From Shewanella surugensis (GTDB taxonomy: Bacteria; Pseudomonadota; Gammaproteobacteria; Enterobacterales; Shewanellaceae), in contig NZ_JAKIKS010000063.1 of NCBI RefSeq assembly GCF_023284005.1, forward strand, positions 1 through 32,655: DNA of 32,655 nt, in the 5' to 3' direction. The notes beneath the pieces were generated by a model. The model did no database searches and was not told the DNA's origin. It saw only the letters and a list, made by a program, of their open reading frames with translations. Of this stretch, positions 8,608-16,235 are shown one piece after another (the first letter of the stretch is position 1; each line of letters begins with the position of its first letter). Both the position numbers and the translations under genes were made by a program.

Positions 8608-9348
8608 ATGCTGAGTAATATACGTGTCGTTCTCGTCGGTACTTCCCATCCTGGGAATATTGGTTCTACAGCCCGTGCAATGAAAACCATGGGATTATCT
8701 TCTTTATATCTTGCAGAGCCAAAAGTGGCCCCAGATGGACATTCTGTTGCTTTGGCGGCTGGCGCTTCTGATATTCTTAAACATGCTGTGACGGTTAATT
8801 CCGTTGAAGAGGCCATTGCCGATTGCGCTATGGTGATCGCGACGAGTGCTCGGAGTCGCACGCTTGATTGGCCTATGCTCGATCCTCGCGAAGCGGGTGA
8901 GAAACTGGTTGGTTCTGCGGTAAACGGCCCGGTTGCGATTGTGTTTGGCCGTGAAAATAATGGCTTGAGCAATGAAGAGTTACAAAAGTGTACTTATCAT
9001 GTTGCTATCCCAGCGAATCCTGAATATACCTCATTGAATCTTGCTCAAGCGGTACAGATTATTTGCTATGAAGCACGCATGGCGCATCTCGCCTCGACTA
9101 AAGTAGATTATCCTAAGGTTGAGGAAGTTTATCCGTTAGCAAAAGATCAAGAGAACTTTTTTGAGCATTTAGAAAGTACGTTATTATCGACAGGCTTTAT
9201 TGTGAAAAATCATCCCGGCCAAGTGATGACTAAACTGCGTCGGTTGTTTAGTCGTGCAAGAATAGAGCGGGCGGAGATGAATATCTTACGGGGTATATTG
9301 ACGTCGGTCGATAAAAAAGTCGTGGATAAAACCTCAAACGAGCAATGA
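8608..9348 (+). CDS. trmJ: tRNA (cytidine/uridine-2'-O-)-methyltransferase TrmJ
   Basis: A SPOUT-class enzyme that methylates the 2'-OH of nucleotide 32 in tRNA with S-adenosylmethionine (246 aa). MLSNIRVVLVGTSHPGNIGS aligns with E. coli [20 protein letters not shown], which places the start at 8608 although the frame is open further upstream from a GTG. The knotted SAM-binding region reads AIVFGRENNGLSNEE, then IPANPEYTSLNLAQAV. Its stop codon overlaps an in-frame ATG of the cysE frame (ATGA at 9345), so trmJ and cysE are probably cotranscribed. Confidence 0.95.
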   Translation: MLSNIRVVLVGTSHPGNIGSTARAMKTMGLSSLYLAEPKVAPDGHSVALAAGASDILKHAVTVNSVEEAIADCAMVIATSARSRTLDWPMLDPREAGEKLVGSAVNGPVAIVFGRENNGLSNEELQKCTYHVAIPANPEYTSLNLAQAVQIICYEARMAHLASTKVDYPKVEEVYPLAKDQENFFEHLESTLLSTGFIVKNHPGQVMTKLRRLFSRARIERAEMNILRGILTSVDKKVVDKTSNEQ

Positions 9349-9368
9349 AATTACAAGGGACCCTTACC

Positions 9369-10184
9369 ATGTTTGCAAGACTAAAAGATGATATAGCATC
9401 GATATATCCCAGAGATCCTGCTGCAAAAGGGACCTTAGAAATCATGTTAAATTATCCGGGAATGCAAGCGATTTGGATCCACCGGATAAGCCATAAACTT
9501 TGGTTGAAGAAATGGCGTCTATTATCGCGCAGTTTATCGACTTTTGCCCGTTGGTTGACCGGAGTAGAAATCCATCCAGGGGCAACCATAGGCCATCGAT
9601 TTTTTATCGATCACGGCATGGGCGTGGTGATAGGTGAAACGGCTGAAATTGGTGATGATTGTACTTTGTATCATGGTGTGACCCTTGGGGGGACCACTTG
9701 GAAGGCCGGAAAACGCCATCCAACTTTAGGCAATAACGTCGTCGTGGGTGCGGGCGCACAAATTTTAGGTCCGATCACCATGAATGACGGGGCCAGAGTC
9801 GGTTCAAATTCCGTGGTAGTGAAAGATGTCCCCAGTGATACAACGGTGGTCGGCATTCCTGGACGTGTGGTGACAACGGCTTCGGATCAGTCTAAAGAAA
9901 CATCTGATCGCCGTAATGAAATGGCGAAAAAATATGGCTTCGATGCCTATGCTGTCGCACCGGATAATCCGGATCCTGTGGCGAATGCTATAGGGCAAAT
10001 GCTGGATCATATGCATTTAATGGACACCAAGGTACAAGATCTTTGTCAAGCGGTACAAACCATGGGTGGCAGTGTGTGCACCGATAAGTTACCGGATCTG
10101 GACGTGGATGAATTTAGTGATGTAGAACTCGCTGCCGCGCAGAAACGCAAACAGGGACTGGATGAATTCGACCCCATCATTTAA
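9369..10184 (+). CDS. cysE: Serine O-acetyltransferase CysE
   Basis: It makes O-acetylserine from serine and acetyl-CoA, the committed step of cysteine synthesis, and so supplies the sulfur donor later used by IscS. It has the left-handed beta-helix fold with hexapeptide repeats (VEIHPGATIGHRFFIDHGMG onwards; also VVVGAGAQILGP). The catalytic Asp-His pair sits in FIDHGMG and a further His in TLYHGVTLGG. The ATG at 9369 (MFARLKDDIASIYPRDPAAK) is preferred over 9345 because AAGGGA precedes it by 8 bp and the family commonly starts there (271 aa). The N-terminal domain is shorter than that of enterobacterial CysE. The C-terminal tail of about 90 residues beyond the helix is acidic and longer than in many homologues. 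Confidence 0.94.
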   Translation: MFARLKDDIASIYPRDPAAKGTLEIMLNYPGMQAIWIHRISHKLWLKKWRLLSRSLSTFARWLTGVEIHPGATIGHRFFIDHGMGVVIGETAEIGDDCTLYHGVTLGGTTWKAGKRHPTLGNNVVVGAGAQILGPITMNDGARVGSNSVVVKDVPSDTTVVGIPGRVVTTASDQSKETSDRRNEMAKKYGFDAYAVAPDNPDPVANAIGQMLDHMHLMDTKVQDLCQAVQTMGGSVCTDKLPDLDVDEFSDVELAAAQKRKQGLDEFDPII

Positions 10185-10295
10185 CGTTTAATCGTTTTCT
10201 TTATGAATCGTGCTTTTTTACCTAGGCCTGTTGATCTTTGGTGGTTAAGTACTGTTCGAGAAAAAAGCGGTTAACCGAAGCCATGTTATAAAAGT

Positions 10296-10448
10296 ATGAA
10301 TGCAGTATCACTGACTCATTATCTACTGAATTATCAATTGCTTATGATGAATTATGATACGGCGCAATCTCTGTCTTGTCTAAATAGTCCACAAACGGTT
10401 GCGAAAATAATAGAAAAGATCCATAGACCCACGCTTTTGGGCAAATAA
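10296..10448 (+). CDS. Possible 50-residue small protein between cysE and iscR
   Basis: A complete short frame begins at ATG 10296 and ends at TAA 10446-10448, with the sequence MNAVSLTHYL..KIHRPTLLGK. It lies in the 465-bp gap before iscR, upstream of the IscR boxes. The ribosome binding site is weak (AAAAG) and I recognise no family. It may be a chance frame or a relic; it is listed because the gap is otherwise empty. Confidence 0.2.
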   Translation: MNAVSLTHYLLNYQLLMMNYDTAQSLSCLNSPQTVAKIIEKIHRPTLLGK

Positions 10449-10549
10449 AAGCGCAATTATTATTGAATATTGAGTGAGAAAAAGGTTAAATACCGAGCTT
10501 AAGATTGGCTGGCCCGTTTAATGCTTTTATTGGTGGCTTGAGTTCAATA

Positions 10550-10574
10550 ATACTTGAGTAAATTACTAGGCTTA
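10550..10574 (+). promoter_or_regulatory. Upstream type-1 IscR box
   Basis: The 25-bp stretch beginning ATACTTGAGTAAATTACTAG fits the E. coli type-1 IscR consensus (ATASYYGACTRWWWYAGTCRRSTAT) at about 20 of 25 positions. Type-1 sites are bound by [2Fe-2S]-IscR for repression. It abuts the second box end to end. Confidence 0.65.
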
Positions 10575-10599
10575 ATACTTGACTAATTTACTCAGGTAT
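10575..10599 (+). promoter_or_regulatory. Downstream type-1 IscR box
   Basis: The 25-bp stretch beginning ATACTTGACTAATTTACTCA and ending GGTAT fits the type-1 IscR consensus at 24 of 25 positions, the only mismatch being C for G in the second half-site. It lies 50 bp upstream of iscR and directly before the likely -10 hexamer, so IscR bound here would block polymerase. Confidence 0.85.
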
Positions 10600-10607
10600 G
10601 TTGAAAT

Positions 10608-10613
10608 TATACT
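10608..10613 (+). promoter_or_regulatory. iscR -10 hexamer
   Basis: TATACT is the best -10 candidate upstream of iscR. The -35 region 17 bp upstream (AATTTA) is poor and lies inside the IscR box, as expected for a repressor-regulated promoter. Confidence 0.5.
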
Positions 10614-10649
10614 ATGCTTTTTAGGCGTTTTCTGGGAGCCGAAGTCGAC

Positions 10650-11111
10650 ATGAAACTTACATCTAAAGGTCGGTATGCAGTGACAGCGATGTTAGACGTT
10701 GCTATGCATTCTACCGCTGGGCCAGTACCACTGGCTGACATTTCAGAACGTCAGGGGATATCACTGTCCTATCTAGAGCAACTCTTTGCTAAATTGAGAA
10801 AGAATGGATTAGTCTCCAGTGTCCGTGGACCCGGTGGTGGCTATCGTTTAGGTATGAATGCCTGCGAGATTTCTGTGGGTATGGTCGTGCGTGCTGTCGA
10901 CGAGTCTGTTGATGCCACGCGTTGTCAGGGACAGGGGAATTGCCAAGGTGGAAGTCGTTGTTTAACGCATTCACTTTGGGGGGATTTAAGCGATCAGATT
11001 TCAGATTTTTTGAATGGTATCAGTTTAGCAGGACTGATGCATAAACGAGATGTGCAGTTTATCTCGGTTAAACAAGATAAGTTACAAAAGGCGCAAAGGT
11101 TGAGCGTTTAA
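10650..11111 (+). CDS. iscR: Rrf2-family iron-sulfur regulator IscR
   Basis: A [2Fe-2S]-binding transcription factor that represses the isc operon when clusters are plentiful and, as apo-protein, controls other targets. The winged-helix region (MKLTSKGRYAVTAMLDVA..ISERQGISLSYLEQLFAKLRKNGLV) is nearly identical to E. coli. The cluster ligands C92, C98, C104 and H107 (RCQGQGNCQGGSRCLTH) sit at the same positions as in E. coli. The start at 10650 is fixed by this alignment and by GGGAG upstream; the frame is open 12 codons earlier. It is the first gene of the operon and lies downstream of two IscR boxes, so it is autoregulated. The length is 153 aa. Confidence 0.97.
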   Translation: MKLTSKGRYAVTAMLDVAMHSTAGPVPLADISERQGISLSYLEQLFAKLRKNGLVSSVRGPGGGYRLGMNACEISVGMVVRAVDESVDATRCQGQGNCQGGSRCLTHSLWGDLSDQISDFLNGISLAGLMHKRDVQFISVKQDKLQKAQRLSV

Positions 11112-11194
11112 TATCCTTTGCAATGATTATAAAAATAAATTTTTGTACGTTGTGAGTGGCCTTAATCAAAAGGCGACAGAGTACGGAGTGTGAG

Positions 11195-12409
11195 ATGAAA
11201 TTACCTATCTACTTAGATTATGCTGCGACGACACCAGTCGATCCACGTGTTGCAGAAAAAATGATGCAGTGTATGACAATGGACGGCATTTTTGGCAATC
11301 CTGCGTCACGATCTCATCGTTATGGTTGGCAAGCTGAAGAAGCGGTGGATATAGCGCGTAACCAAGTAGCAGAACTGATTAATGCCGATCCGCGTGAAAT
11401 TGTATTTACTTCAGGTGCAACTGAATCTGATAATTTAGCTATTAAAGGTGTGGCGCATTTTTATCAGAAAAAAGGTAAGCATATCATCACCAGCAAGACT
11501 GAGCATAAAGCGGTATTAGATACCTGTCGCCAGCTTGAGCGTGAAGGTTATGAAGTGACTTACTTACAACCTGAAGATACTGGTTTGATCCCCGTTGCAA
11601 TGATTGAAAATGCCATGCGTGAAGATACCCTTTTAGTCAGCATCATGCAGGTCAACAATGAAATTGGTGTGATCCAAGATATCGATGCTATTGGTGAGTT
11701 ATGCCGTTCACGTAAAATTGTATTTCATGTTGATGCTGCCCAAAGCGCAGGTAAATTAGCGATTGACGTACAAAAAACGAAAGTGGATTTACTGTCTATA
11801 TCAGCACATAAAATGTATGGACCAAAAGGTATTGGTGCGCTATATGTGAGCCGTAAGCCCCGTATTCGTTTAGAAGCGACTATGCATGGTGGTGGACATG
11901 AACGGGGTATGCGCAGTGGCACATTAGCGACACATCAAATTGTGGGAATGGGGGAAGCGGCTGCGATTGCAAAAACGGATATGGATGTTGATAATGCGCG
12001 TATTTTGCGTTTACGCGATAAATTATGGAATGGCATTAAACATGTCGAAGAAACCTATATTAATGGTGATCTAGAACAAAGATATTGTGGCAGTTTAAAT
12101 GTTAGTTTTAACTTTGTCGAAGGTGAATCATTAATGATGGCCTTAAAAGATTTAGCCGTTTCTTCTGGTTCAGCGTGTACCTCTGCCAGTTTAGAACCCA
12201 GTTACGTATTAAGAGCACTGGGTCTTAATGATGAGATGGCGCATAGCTCTATCCGTTTCTCTATTGGTCGTTTTACTACCGATGAAGAAATTGAGCATGC
12301 AATAGAAACAATTACACAGTCTATTGGTGTATTACGAGAAATGTCTCCTCTATGGGAAATGTTCCAAGATGGTATCGATTTGGATTCTGTCCAATGGGCA
12401 CATCATTAA
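11195..12409 (+). CDS. iscS: Cysteine desulfurase IscS
   Basis: A PLP enzyme that takes sulfur from cysteine as a persulfide and passes it to IscU and to tRNA thiolation enzymes. From the ATG at 11195 (MKLPIYLDYAATTPVDPRV, preceded by GGAG) it has 404 aa, exactly the E. coli length. PLP lysine K206 (SISAHKMYGPKG) and the mobile-loop persulfide cysteine C328 (SSGSACTSAS) are at E. coli positions. It lies 83 bp after iscR and 32 bp before iscU, within one operon. No anomalies are seen. Confidence 0.98.
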   Translation: MKLPIYLDYAATTPVDPRVAEKMMQCMTMDGIFGNPASRSHRYGWQAEEAVDIARNQVAELINADPREIVFTSGATESDNLAIKGVAHFYQKKGKHIITSKTEHKAVLDTCRQLEREGYEVTYLQPEDTGLIPVAMIENAMREDTLLVSIMQVNNEIGVIQDIDAIGELCRSRKIVFHVDAAQSAGKLAIDVQKTKVDLLSISAHKMYGPKGIGALYVSRKPRIRLEATMHGGGHERGMRSGTLATHQIVGMGEAAAIAKTDMDVDNARILRLRDKLWNGIKHVEETYINGDLEQRYCGSLNVSFNFVEGESLMMALKDLAVSSGSACTSASLEPSYVLRALGLNDEMAHSSIRFSIGRFTTDEEIEHAIETITQSIGVLREMSPLWEMFQDGIDLDSVQWAHH

Positions 12410-12441
12410 TCGTTCACGAATAGATAAATTGGAGAAGTACC

Positions 12442-12822
12442 ATGGCTTATAGCGAAAAAGTAATCGATCATTATGAGAATCCACGTAACGTGGGTTCATT
12501 TGACAAAAACGATCCTTCAGTGGTAACTGGGATGGTTGGTGCACCGGCTTGTGGTGATGTAATGAAACTACAACTGCGTATTAATGACGATGGCATCATT
12601 GAAGATGCGAAGTTTAAAACCTATGGATGTGGTAGCGCCATTGCTTCAAGTTCATTAGTGACTGAATGGGTGAAAGGTAAGTCTGTTGAGCAGGCATTAA
12701 CCATTAAAAATACGGATATTGCAGAAGAACTGGCTTTACCTCCGGTTAAAATTCATTGCTCTATTTTGGCTGAAGACGCCATTAAAGCGGCATTAGATGA
12801 ATATAAAAGCAAAATTAGCTAA
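12442..12822 (+). CDS. iscU: Iron-sulfur cluster scaffold IscU
   Basis: This 126-aa scaffold protein is where [2Fe-2S] and [4Fe-4S] clusters are assembled before transfer. Ligand cysteines C37 (GAPACGDV), C63 (TYGCGSA) and C106 (KIHCSI) and the stabilising D39 are present. The LPPVK motif recognised by the chaperone HscA is at about 99-103. GGAG lies 10 bp upstream of the ATG. It sits between iscS and iscA in the expected order. Confidence 0.98.
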   Translation: MAYSEKVIDHYENPRNVGSFDKNDPSVVTGMVGAPACGDVMKLQLRINDDGIIEDAKFKTYGCGSAIASSSLVTEWVKGKSVEQALTIKNTDIAEELALPPVKIHCSILAEDAIKAALDEYKSKIS

Positions 12823-12836
12823 GCGCTGGAGTTAAA

Positions 12837-13160
12837 ATGGCAATGACGATTACGCCAGCGGCGGCGGAGCGGATTAAGAGTTTCTTAGCCAGTCGCGGCA
12901 AAGGCTTAGGTTTACGCATCGGGTTGAAGACATCGGGTTGCTCAGGTATGGCTTATATACTTGAGTTTGTTGATGATCTAAATGACGATGATGAACTTTA
13001 TGCTATCGATGGTGTGAACATCATTATCGATACTAAGAGTCTGGTTTATCTTCAAGGCATAGAGTTGGATTTCGTTAAAGAAGGCTTAAACGAAGGTTTT
13101 GAATTTAATAATCCCAATGCAAAAGGCGAGTGTGGTTGCGGTGAGAGCTTTACCGTTTAA
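12837..13160 (+). CDS. iscA: A-type iron-sulfur carrier IscA
   Basis: A-type carrier protein (107 aa) that accepts clusters from the scaffold and delivers them to apo-proteins. The three invariant cysteines are visible: C35 (KTSGCSGMAY), C99 and C101 (GECGCGESF). It lies 14 bp after iscU. The start has two candidate ATGs six bases apart; the first has GGAG upstream. Confidence 0.97.
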   Translation: MAMTITPAAAERIKSFLASRGKGLGLRIGLKTSGCSGMAYILEFVDDLNDDDELYAIDGVNIIIDTKSLVYLQGIELDFVKEGLNEGFEFNNPNAKGECGCGESFTV

Positions 13161-13176
13161 TTGCCTCAGTTAAACT

Positions 13177-13707
13177 ATGAATTATTTCGAATTATTTAGT
13201 TTTTCTCCTTCCTTTGATGTCGATACCGCTCTACTTGCTCATCGCTATCGCGATTTGCAAAAGGCGGTTCATCCCGATAAGTTTGCGCATTCAACAGAGC
13301 AAAATAAACGTTTAGCGGTACAGCGGACGGCGCAGATTAATGATGGATTTCAAACATTAAAAAATCCCGTTTCACGTGCTGAGCATTTATTAGCCTTAAA
13401 AGGCATTGAGCTGAGTCATGAGTCGACAACGGTGAAAGATACGCCATTTTTAATGCAGCAAATGCAGTGGCGTGAATCGCTTGAAGATATTAGGGATAGC
13501 GCTGCGCCTGATGATTTAATTGATGAGCTGAATCAATGTTTTATTGATTACTCTCAATCTATTATATCGAGGTTAGCGATATTGCTTGAAAGTGATCAAC
13601 CACAAGATTGGCATCAAGCCGCGGATCATATTCGCAAGTTGAAATTCATGGTAAAATTACAAGATGAATTGAGTAGGGCTGAAGATGCCTTATTCGATGA
13701 CGAGTGA
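13177..13707 (+). CDS. hscB: Co-chaperone HscB (Hsc20)
   Basis: A J-type co-chaperone that brings IscU to HscA and stimulates its ATPase. The N-terminal J domain contains the HPD tripeptide (QKAVHPDKFAHS, about residue 32-34), and the C-terminal three-helix bundle binds IscU. At 176 aa it matches the usual length (171 in E. coli). It starts 16 bp after iscA. In E. coli hscB runs closely into hscA; here 163 bp without a gene separate them. Confidence 0.97.
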   Translation: MNYFELFSFSPSFDVDTALLAHRYRDLQKAVHPDKFAHSTEQNKRLAVQRTAQINDGFQTLKNPVSRAEHLLALKGIELSHESTTVKDTPFLMQQMQWRESLEDIRDSAAPDDLIDELNQCFIDYSQSIISRLAILLESDQPQDWHQAADHIRKLKFMVKLQDELSRAEDALFDDE

Positions 13708-13870
13708 GTTTATTTCGGTATTTTTTGAGTGGGTAAGTGATATTCGATCCCGTTATTGCGCTGTTTGTGTGTCGTGTGTTTTCGTTGTGATGATGAAATC
13801 GACTGGCCCATATAGCAAGTTGCTGTTTGAAAAGAGATCGGTGTCGCCTACCTCATAAAGTTGGACAAAT

Positions 13871-15733
13871 ATGGCACTTTTTCAGATAGCTGAGCCTGGG
13901 CTGAGCGCAGCGCCTCATCAACACAGACTCGCTGTGGGGATTGATTTAGGCACCACCAATTCGCTTGTTGCTGCCGTGCGTAGCGGCAAGGCGACGACAC
14001 TTCCGGATCTCGATGGACGTCATTCTATCCCATCGATTATTCGCTACACTAAAGATCAAATACAATCTGGTTATGAGGCTGAATCTTATTCGGCGCAAGA
14101 TCCTCAAAATACGATTGTTTCGGTTAAACGTTTTATGGGCCGCAGTCTTAACGATCTCCAATCAAATAACCTCATATCAGCCTATCGTTTTTCCAGTAGT
14201 GATCATGGACTTCCCTTGTTTATTACCGAACAAGGTGAAGTGAATCCCGTTCAAGTGTCTGCTGAAATACTGAAACCTTTGGTTGCCAGGGCGGAAGCGA
14301 CCCTAGGTGGTGAGCTTGAAGGTGTGGTGATCACCGTACCGGCTTATTTTGATGACGCACAGCGTCAAGGCACCAAAGATGCGGCGGCATTAGTCGGCGT
14401 TAACGTATTGAGATTACTTAATGAACCCACAGCGGCTGCGATTGCTTACGGATTAGATTCTGGGCAAGAAGGTGTGATTGCAGTGTTTGATTTAGGCGGA
14501 GGCACTTTTGACATTTCGGTTTTACGCTTAAATAAAGGTGTATTTGAAGTGTTAGCAACGGGCGGTGATTCGACCTTGGGTGGCGATGATTTTGATCACC
14601 TTCTGGCGGCTCAATTGATAGCACAATGGCAATTAACCGATATTTCGCCAACGTTAGAAAGACAGCTGTTGATTGAAGCAAGGCGCGTCAAAGAAGCCTT
14701 AACCGACAATGTATTAGTGACGGCATCCTTAATATTAGCAACCCAGGATGTTTTGCGCTTTGATGTGACTCGTGATGCGTTTGATGCACTCGTTTTACCT
14801 CTGGTTAAGAAAACCATTAACAGTTGTCGCCGCGCGATGCGTGATGCGGGCGTGGGCATTGATGATGTGTTAGAAACCGTCATGGTGGGCGGCTCGACTC
14901 GCGTGCCATTAGTCAGAGAGCAAGTTTTACGGTTTTTTAAGAAAACGCCGTTAACCTCGATTGATCCTGACCGAGTCGTTGCCGTTGGCGCGGCGATTCA
15001 AGCCGACATTTTAGTCGGTAACAAACCTGATTCCGACTTATTGCTATTAGATGTTATTCCGTTATCGTTAGGGATTGAAACCATGGGCGGCTTGGTTGAG
15101 AAAGTGGTCTCTCGTAATACCACTATTCCCATTGCTCGTGCGCAAGAGTTTACCACGTTCAAAGATGGGCAAACGGCAATGGCCTTTCATGTGGTGCAAG
15201 GCGAGCGTGAACTGGTTGATAATTGTCGTTCTCTAGCGCGTTTTACTTTGCAAGGGATCCCAGCATTAGCGGCAGGTGCGGCACATATTCGAGTGACCTT
15301 TCAAGTGGATGCCGATGGTTTGCTGAGTGTGACAGCGATGGAAAAGTCTACAGGTGTTCAATCTAGCATTCAAGTGAAGCCGTCTTTTGGTTTATCGGAT
15401 GTGGAAATTGGTCACATGCTCAAAGAGTCGATGACCCATGCTAAGGAAGATATCAGCCGTCGAATGCTTGCGGAAAAACAAGTGGAAGCCGCCCGCGTGC
15501 TAGAGTCGATTTCTGCCGCGTTGAACAAAGATGGCGACTTGCTTTCAGATGAGGTGCGCAGCCAAATTGAAGCGAGTATGCAAAGCTTATCGCAGCTCAG
15601 ATCTGCTAATGATGCGGACGCTATTGAAAAAGCGATTGAAGCTTTAGATCACTTGACTCAAGACTTTGCCGCGAAACGTATGGATAATTCTATTAAACTG
15701 GCATTAAAGGGCCAGTCTGTTGATAATATATAG
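13871..15733 (+). CDS. hscA: Hsp70-type chaperone HscA (Hsc66)
   Basis: An Hsp70-class ATPase specialised for releasing clusters from IscU. The nucleotide-binding domain shows VGIDLGTTNSLVA near residue 25, VITVPAYFDDAQRQGTKDAA, and DLGGGTFDISVL. The substrate-binding domain begins after the linker region LLLLDVIPLSLGIETMGG. It has 620 aa against 616 in E. coli. The 163-bp spacer before it carries no visible promoter of quality, and the start codon has only a weak ribosome binding site (TTGGA), so translation efficiency may differ from its neighbours. Confidence 0.97.
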   Translation: MALFQIAEPGLSAAPHQHRLAVGIDLGTTNSLVAAVRSGKATTLPDLDGRHSIPSIIRYTKDQIQSGYEAESYSAQDPQNTIVSVKRFMGRSLNDLQSNNLISAYRFSSSDHGLPLFITEQGEVNPVQVSAEILKPLVARAEATLGGELEGVVITVPAYFDDAQRQGTKDAAALVGVNVLRLLNEPTAAAIAYGLDSGQEGVIAVFDLGGGTFDISVLRLNKGVFEVLATGGDSTLGGDDFDHLLAAQLIAQWQLTDISPTLERQLLIEARRVKEALTDNVLVTASLILATQDVLRFDVTRDAFDALVLPLVKKTINSCRRAMRDAGVGIDDVLETVMVGGSTRVPLVREQVLRFFKKTPLTSIDPDRVVAVGAAIQADILVGNKPDSDLLLLDVIPLSLGIETMGGLVEKVVSRNTTIPIARAQEFTTFKDGQTAMAFHVVQGERELVDNCRSLARFTLQGIPALAAGAAHIRVTFQVDADGLLSVTAMEKSTGVQSSIQVKPSFGLSDVEIGHMLKESMTHAKEDISRRMLAEKQVEAARVLESISAALNKDGDLLSDEVRSQIEASMQSLSQLRSANDADAIEKAIEALDHLTQDFAAKRMDNSIKLALKGQSVDNI

Positions 15734-15741
15734 GTAATAAG

Positions 15742-16080
15742 ATGCCACAAGTTGTATTTTTACCCCATGAAGAGTTGTGCCCAGAAGGGGCGGTTGTTGA
15801 AGCAAACGAAGGTGAAACCGTATTAAATGTTGCCTTACGCATCGGCATTAACATTGAACATGCTTGTGAAAAATCATGTGCCTGTACGACTTGTCACGTT
15901 GTGATACGAGAAGGCTTTGATGAACTCGAAGAAAGTGATGAGCTTGAAGATGATATGCTGGATAAAGCATGGGGCTTAGAGCCTGAGAGTCGACTGTCAT
16001 GCCAATCTAAGGTACCTAGCAGTGATTTAGTCGTTGAAATACCCAAGTATACGATTAACATGGTGAGTGAAAGTAACTAA
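15742..16080 (+). CDS. fdx: Isc-type [2Fe-2S] ferredoxin
   Basis: Adrenodoxin-type ferredoxin (112 aa) that gives electrons for cluster assembly on IscU. Cluster ligands C42, C48, C51 (HACEKSCACTTCHV) and C87 (RLSCQSK) are at E. coli positions, and C46 is the extra conserved cysteine of the Isc ferredoxins. It begins 8 bp after hscA. In E. coli and many relatives iscX follows directly; here a terminator and an 11-kb block come first. Confidence 0.97.
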   Translation: MPQVVFLPHEELCPEGAVVEANEGETVLNVALRIGINIEHACEKSCACTTCHVVIREGFDELEESDELEDDMLDKAWGLEPESRLSCQSKVPSSDLVVEIPKYTINMVSESN

Positions 16081-16135
16081 GAGCAATGCATTAAGACTAA
16101 GCAGCGTACTTCTTAATCGGTGCTCTATTTTTAAG

Positions 16136-16165
16136 AGCCAACTTATTTTTTAAGTTGGCTTTTTT
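16136..16165 (+). terminator. Rho-independent terminator of the isc operon
   Basis: AGCCAACTTA (16136-16145) pairs perfectly with TAAGTTGGCT (16151-16160) around a T5 loop, followed by a T-run (16161-16165). It ends the operon after fdx and cuts iscX off from it. Confidence 0.9.
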
Positions 16166-16235
16166 ATGTTCTGATCTGTCCAGTCCTGAAATGTTTATTG
16201 TCTTGTATCGATAGTGGTTTAATGGCAATGTTGGC

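Noticed and set aside
8553..8972. 139-codon minus-strand frame over trmJ
   Set aside because: It is antisense to a conserved methyltransferase gene and has no family resemblance.
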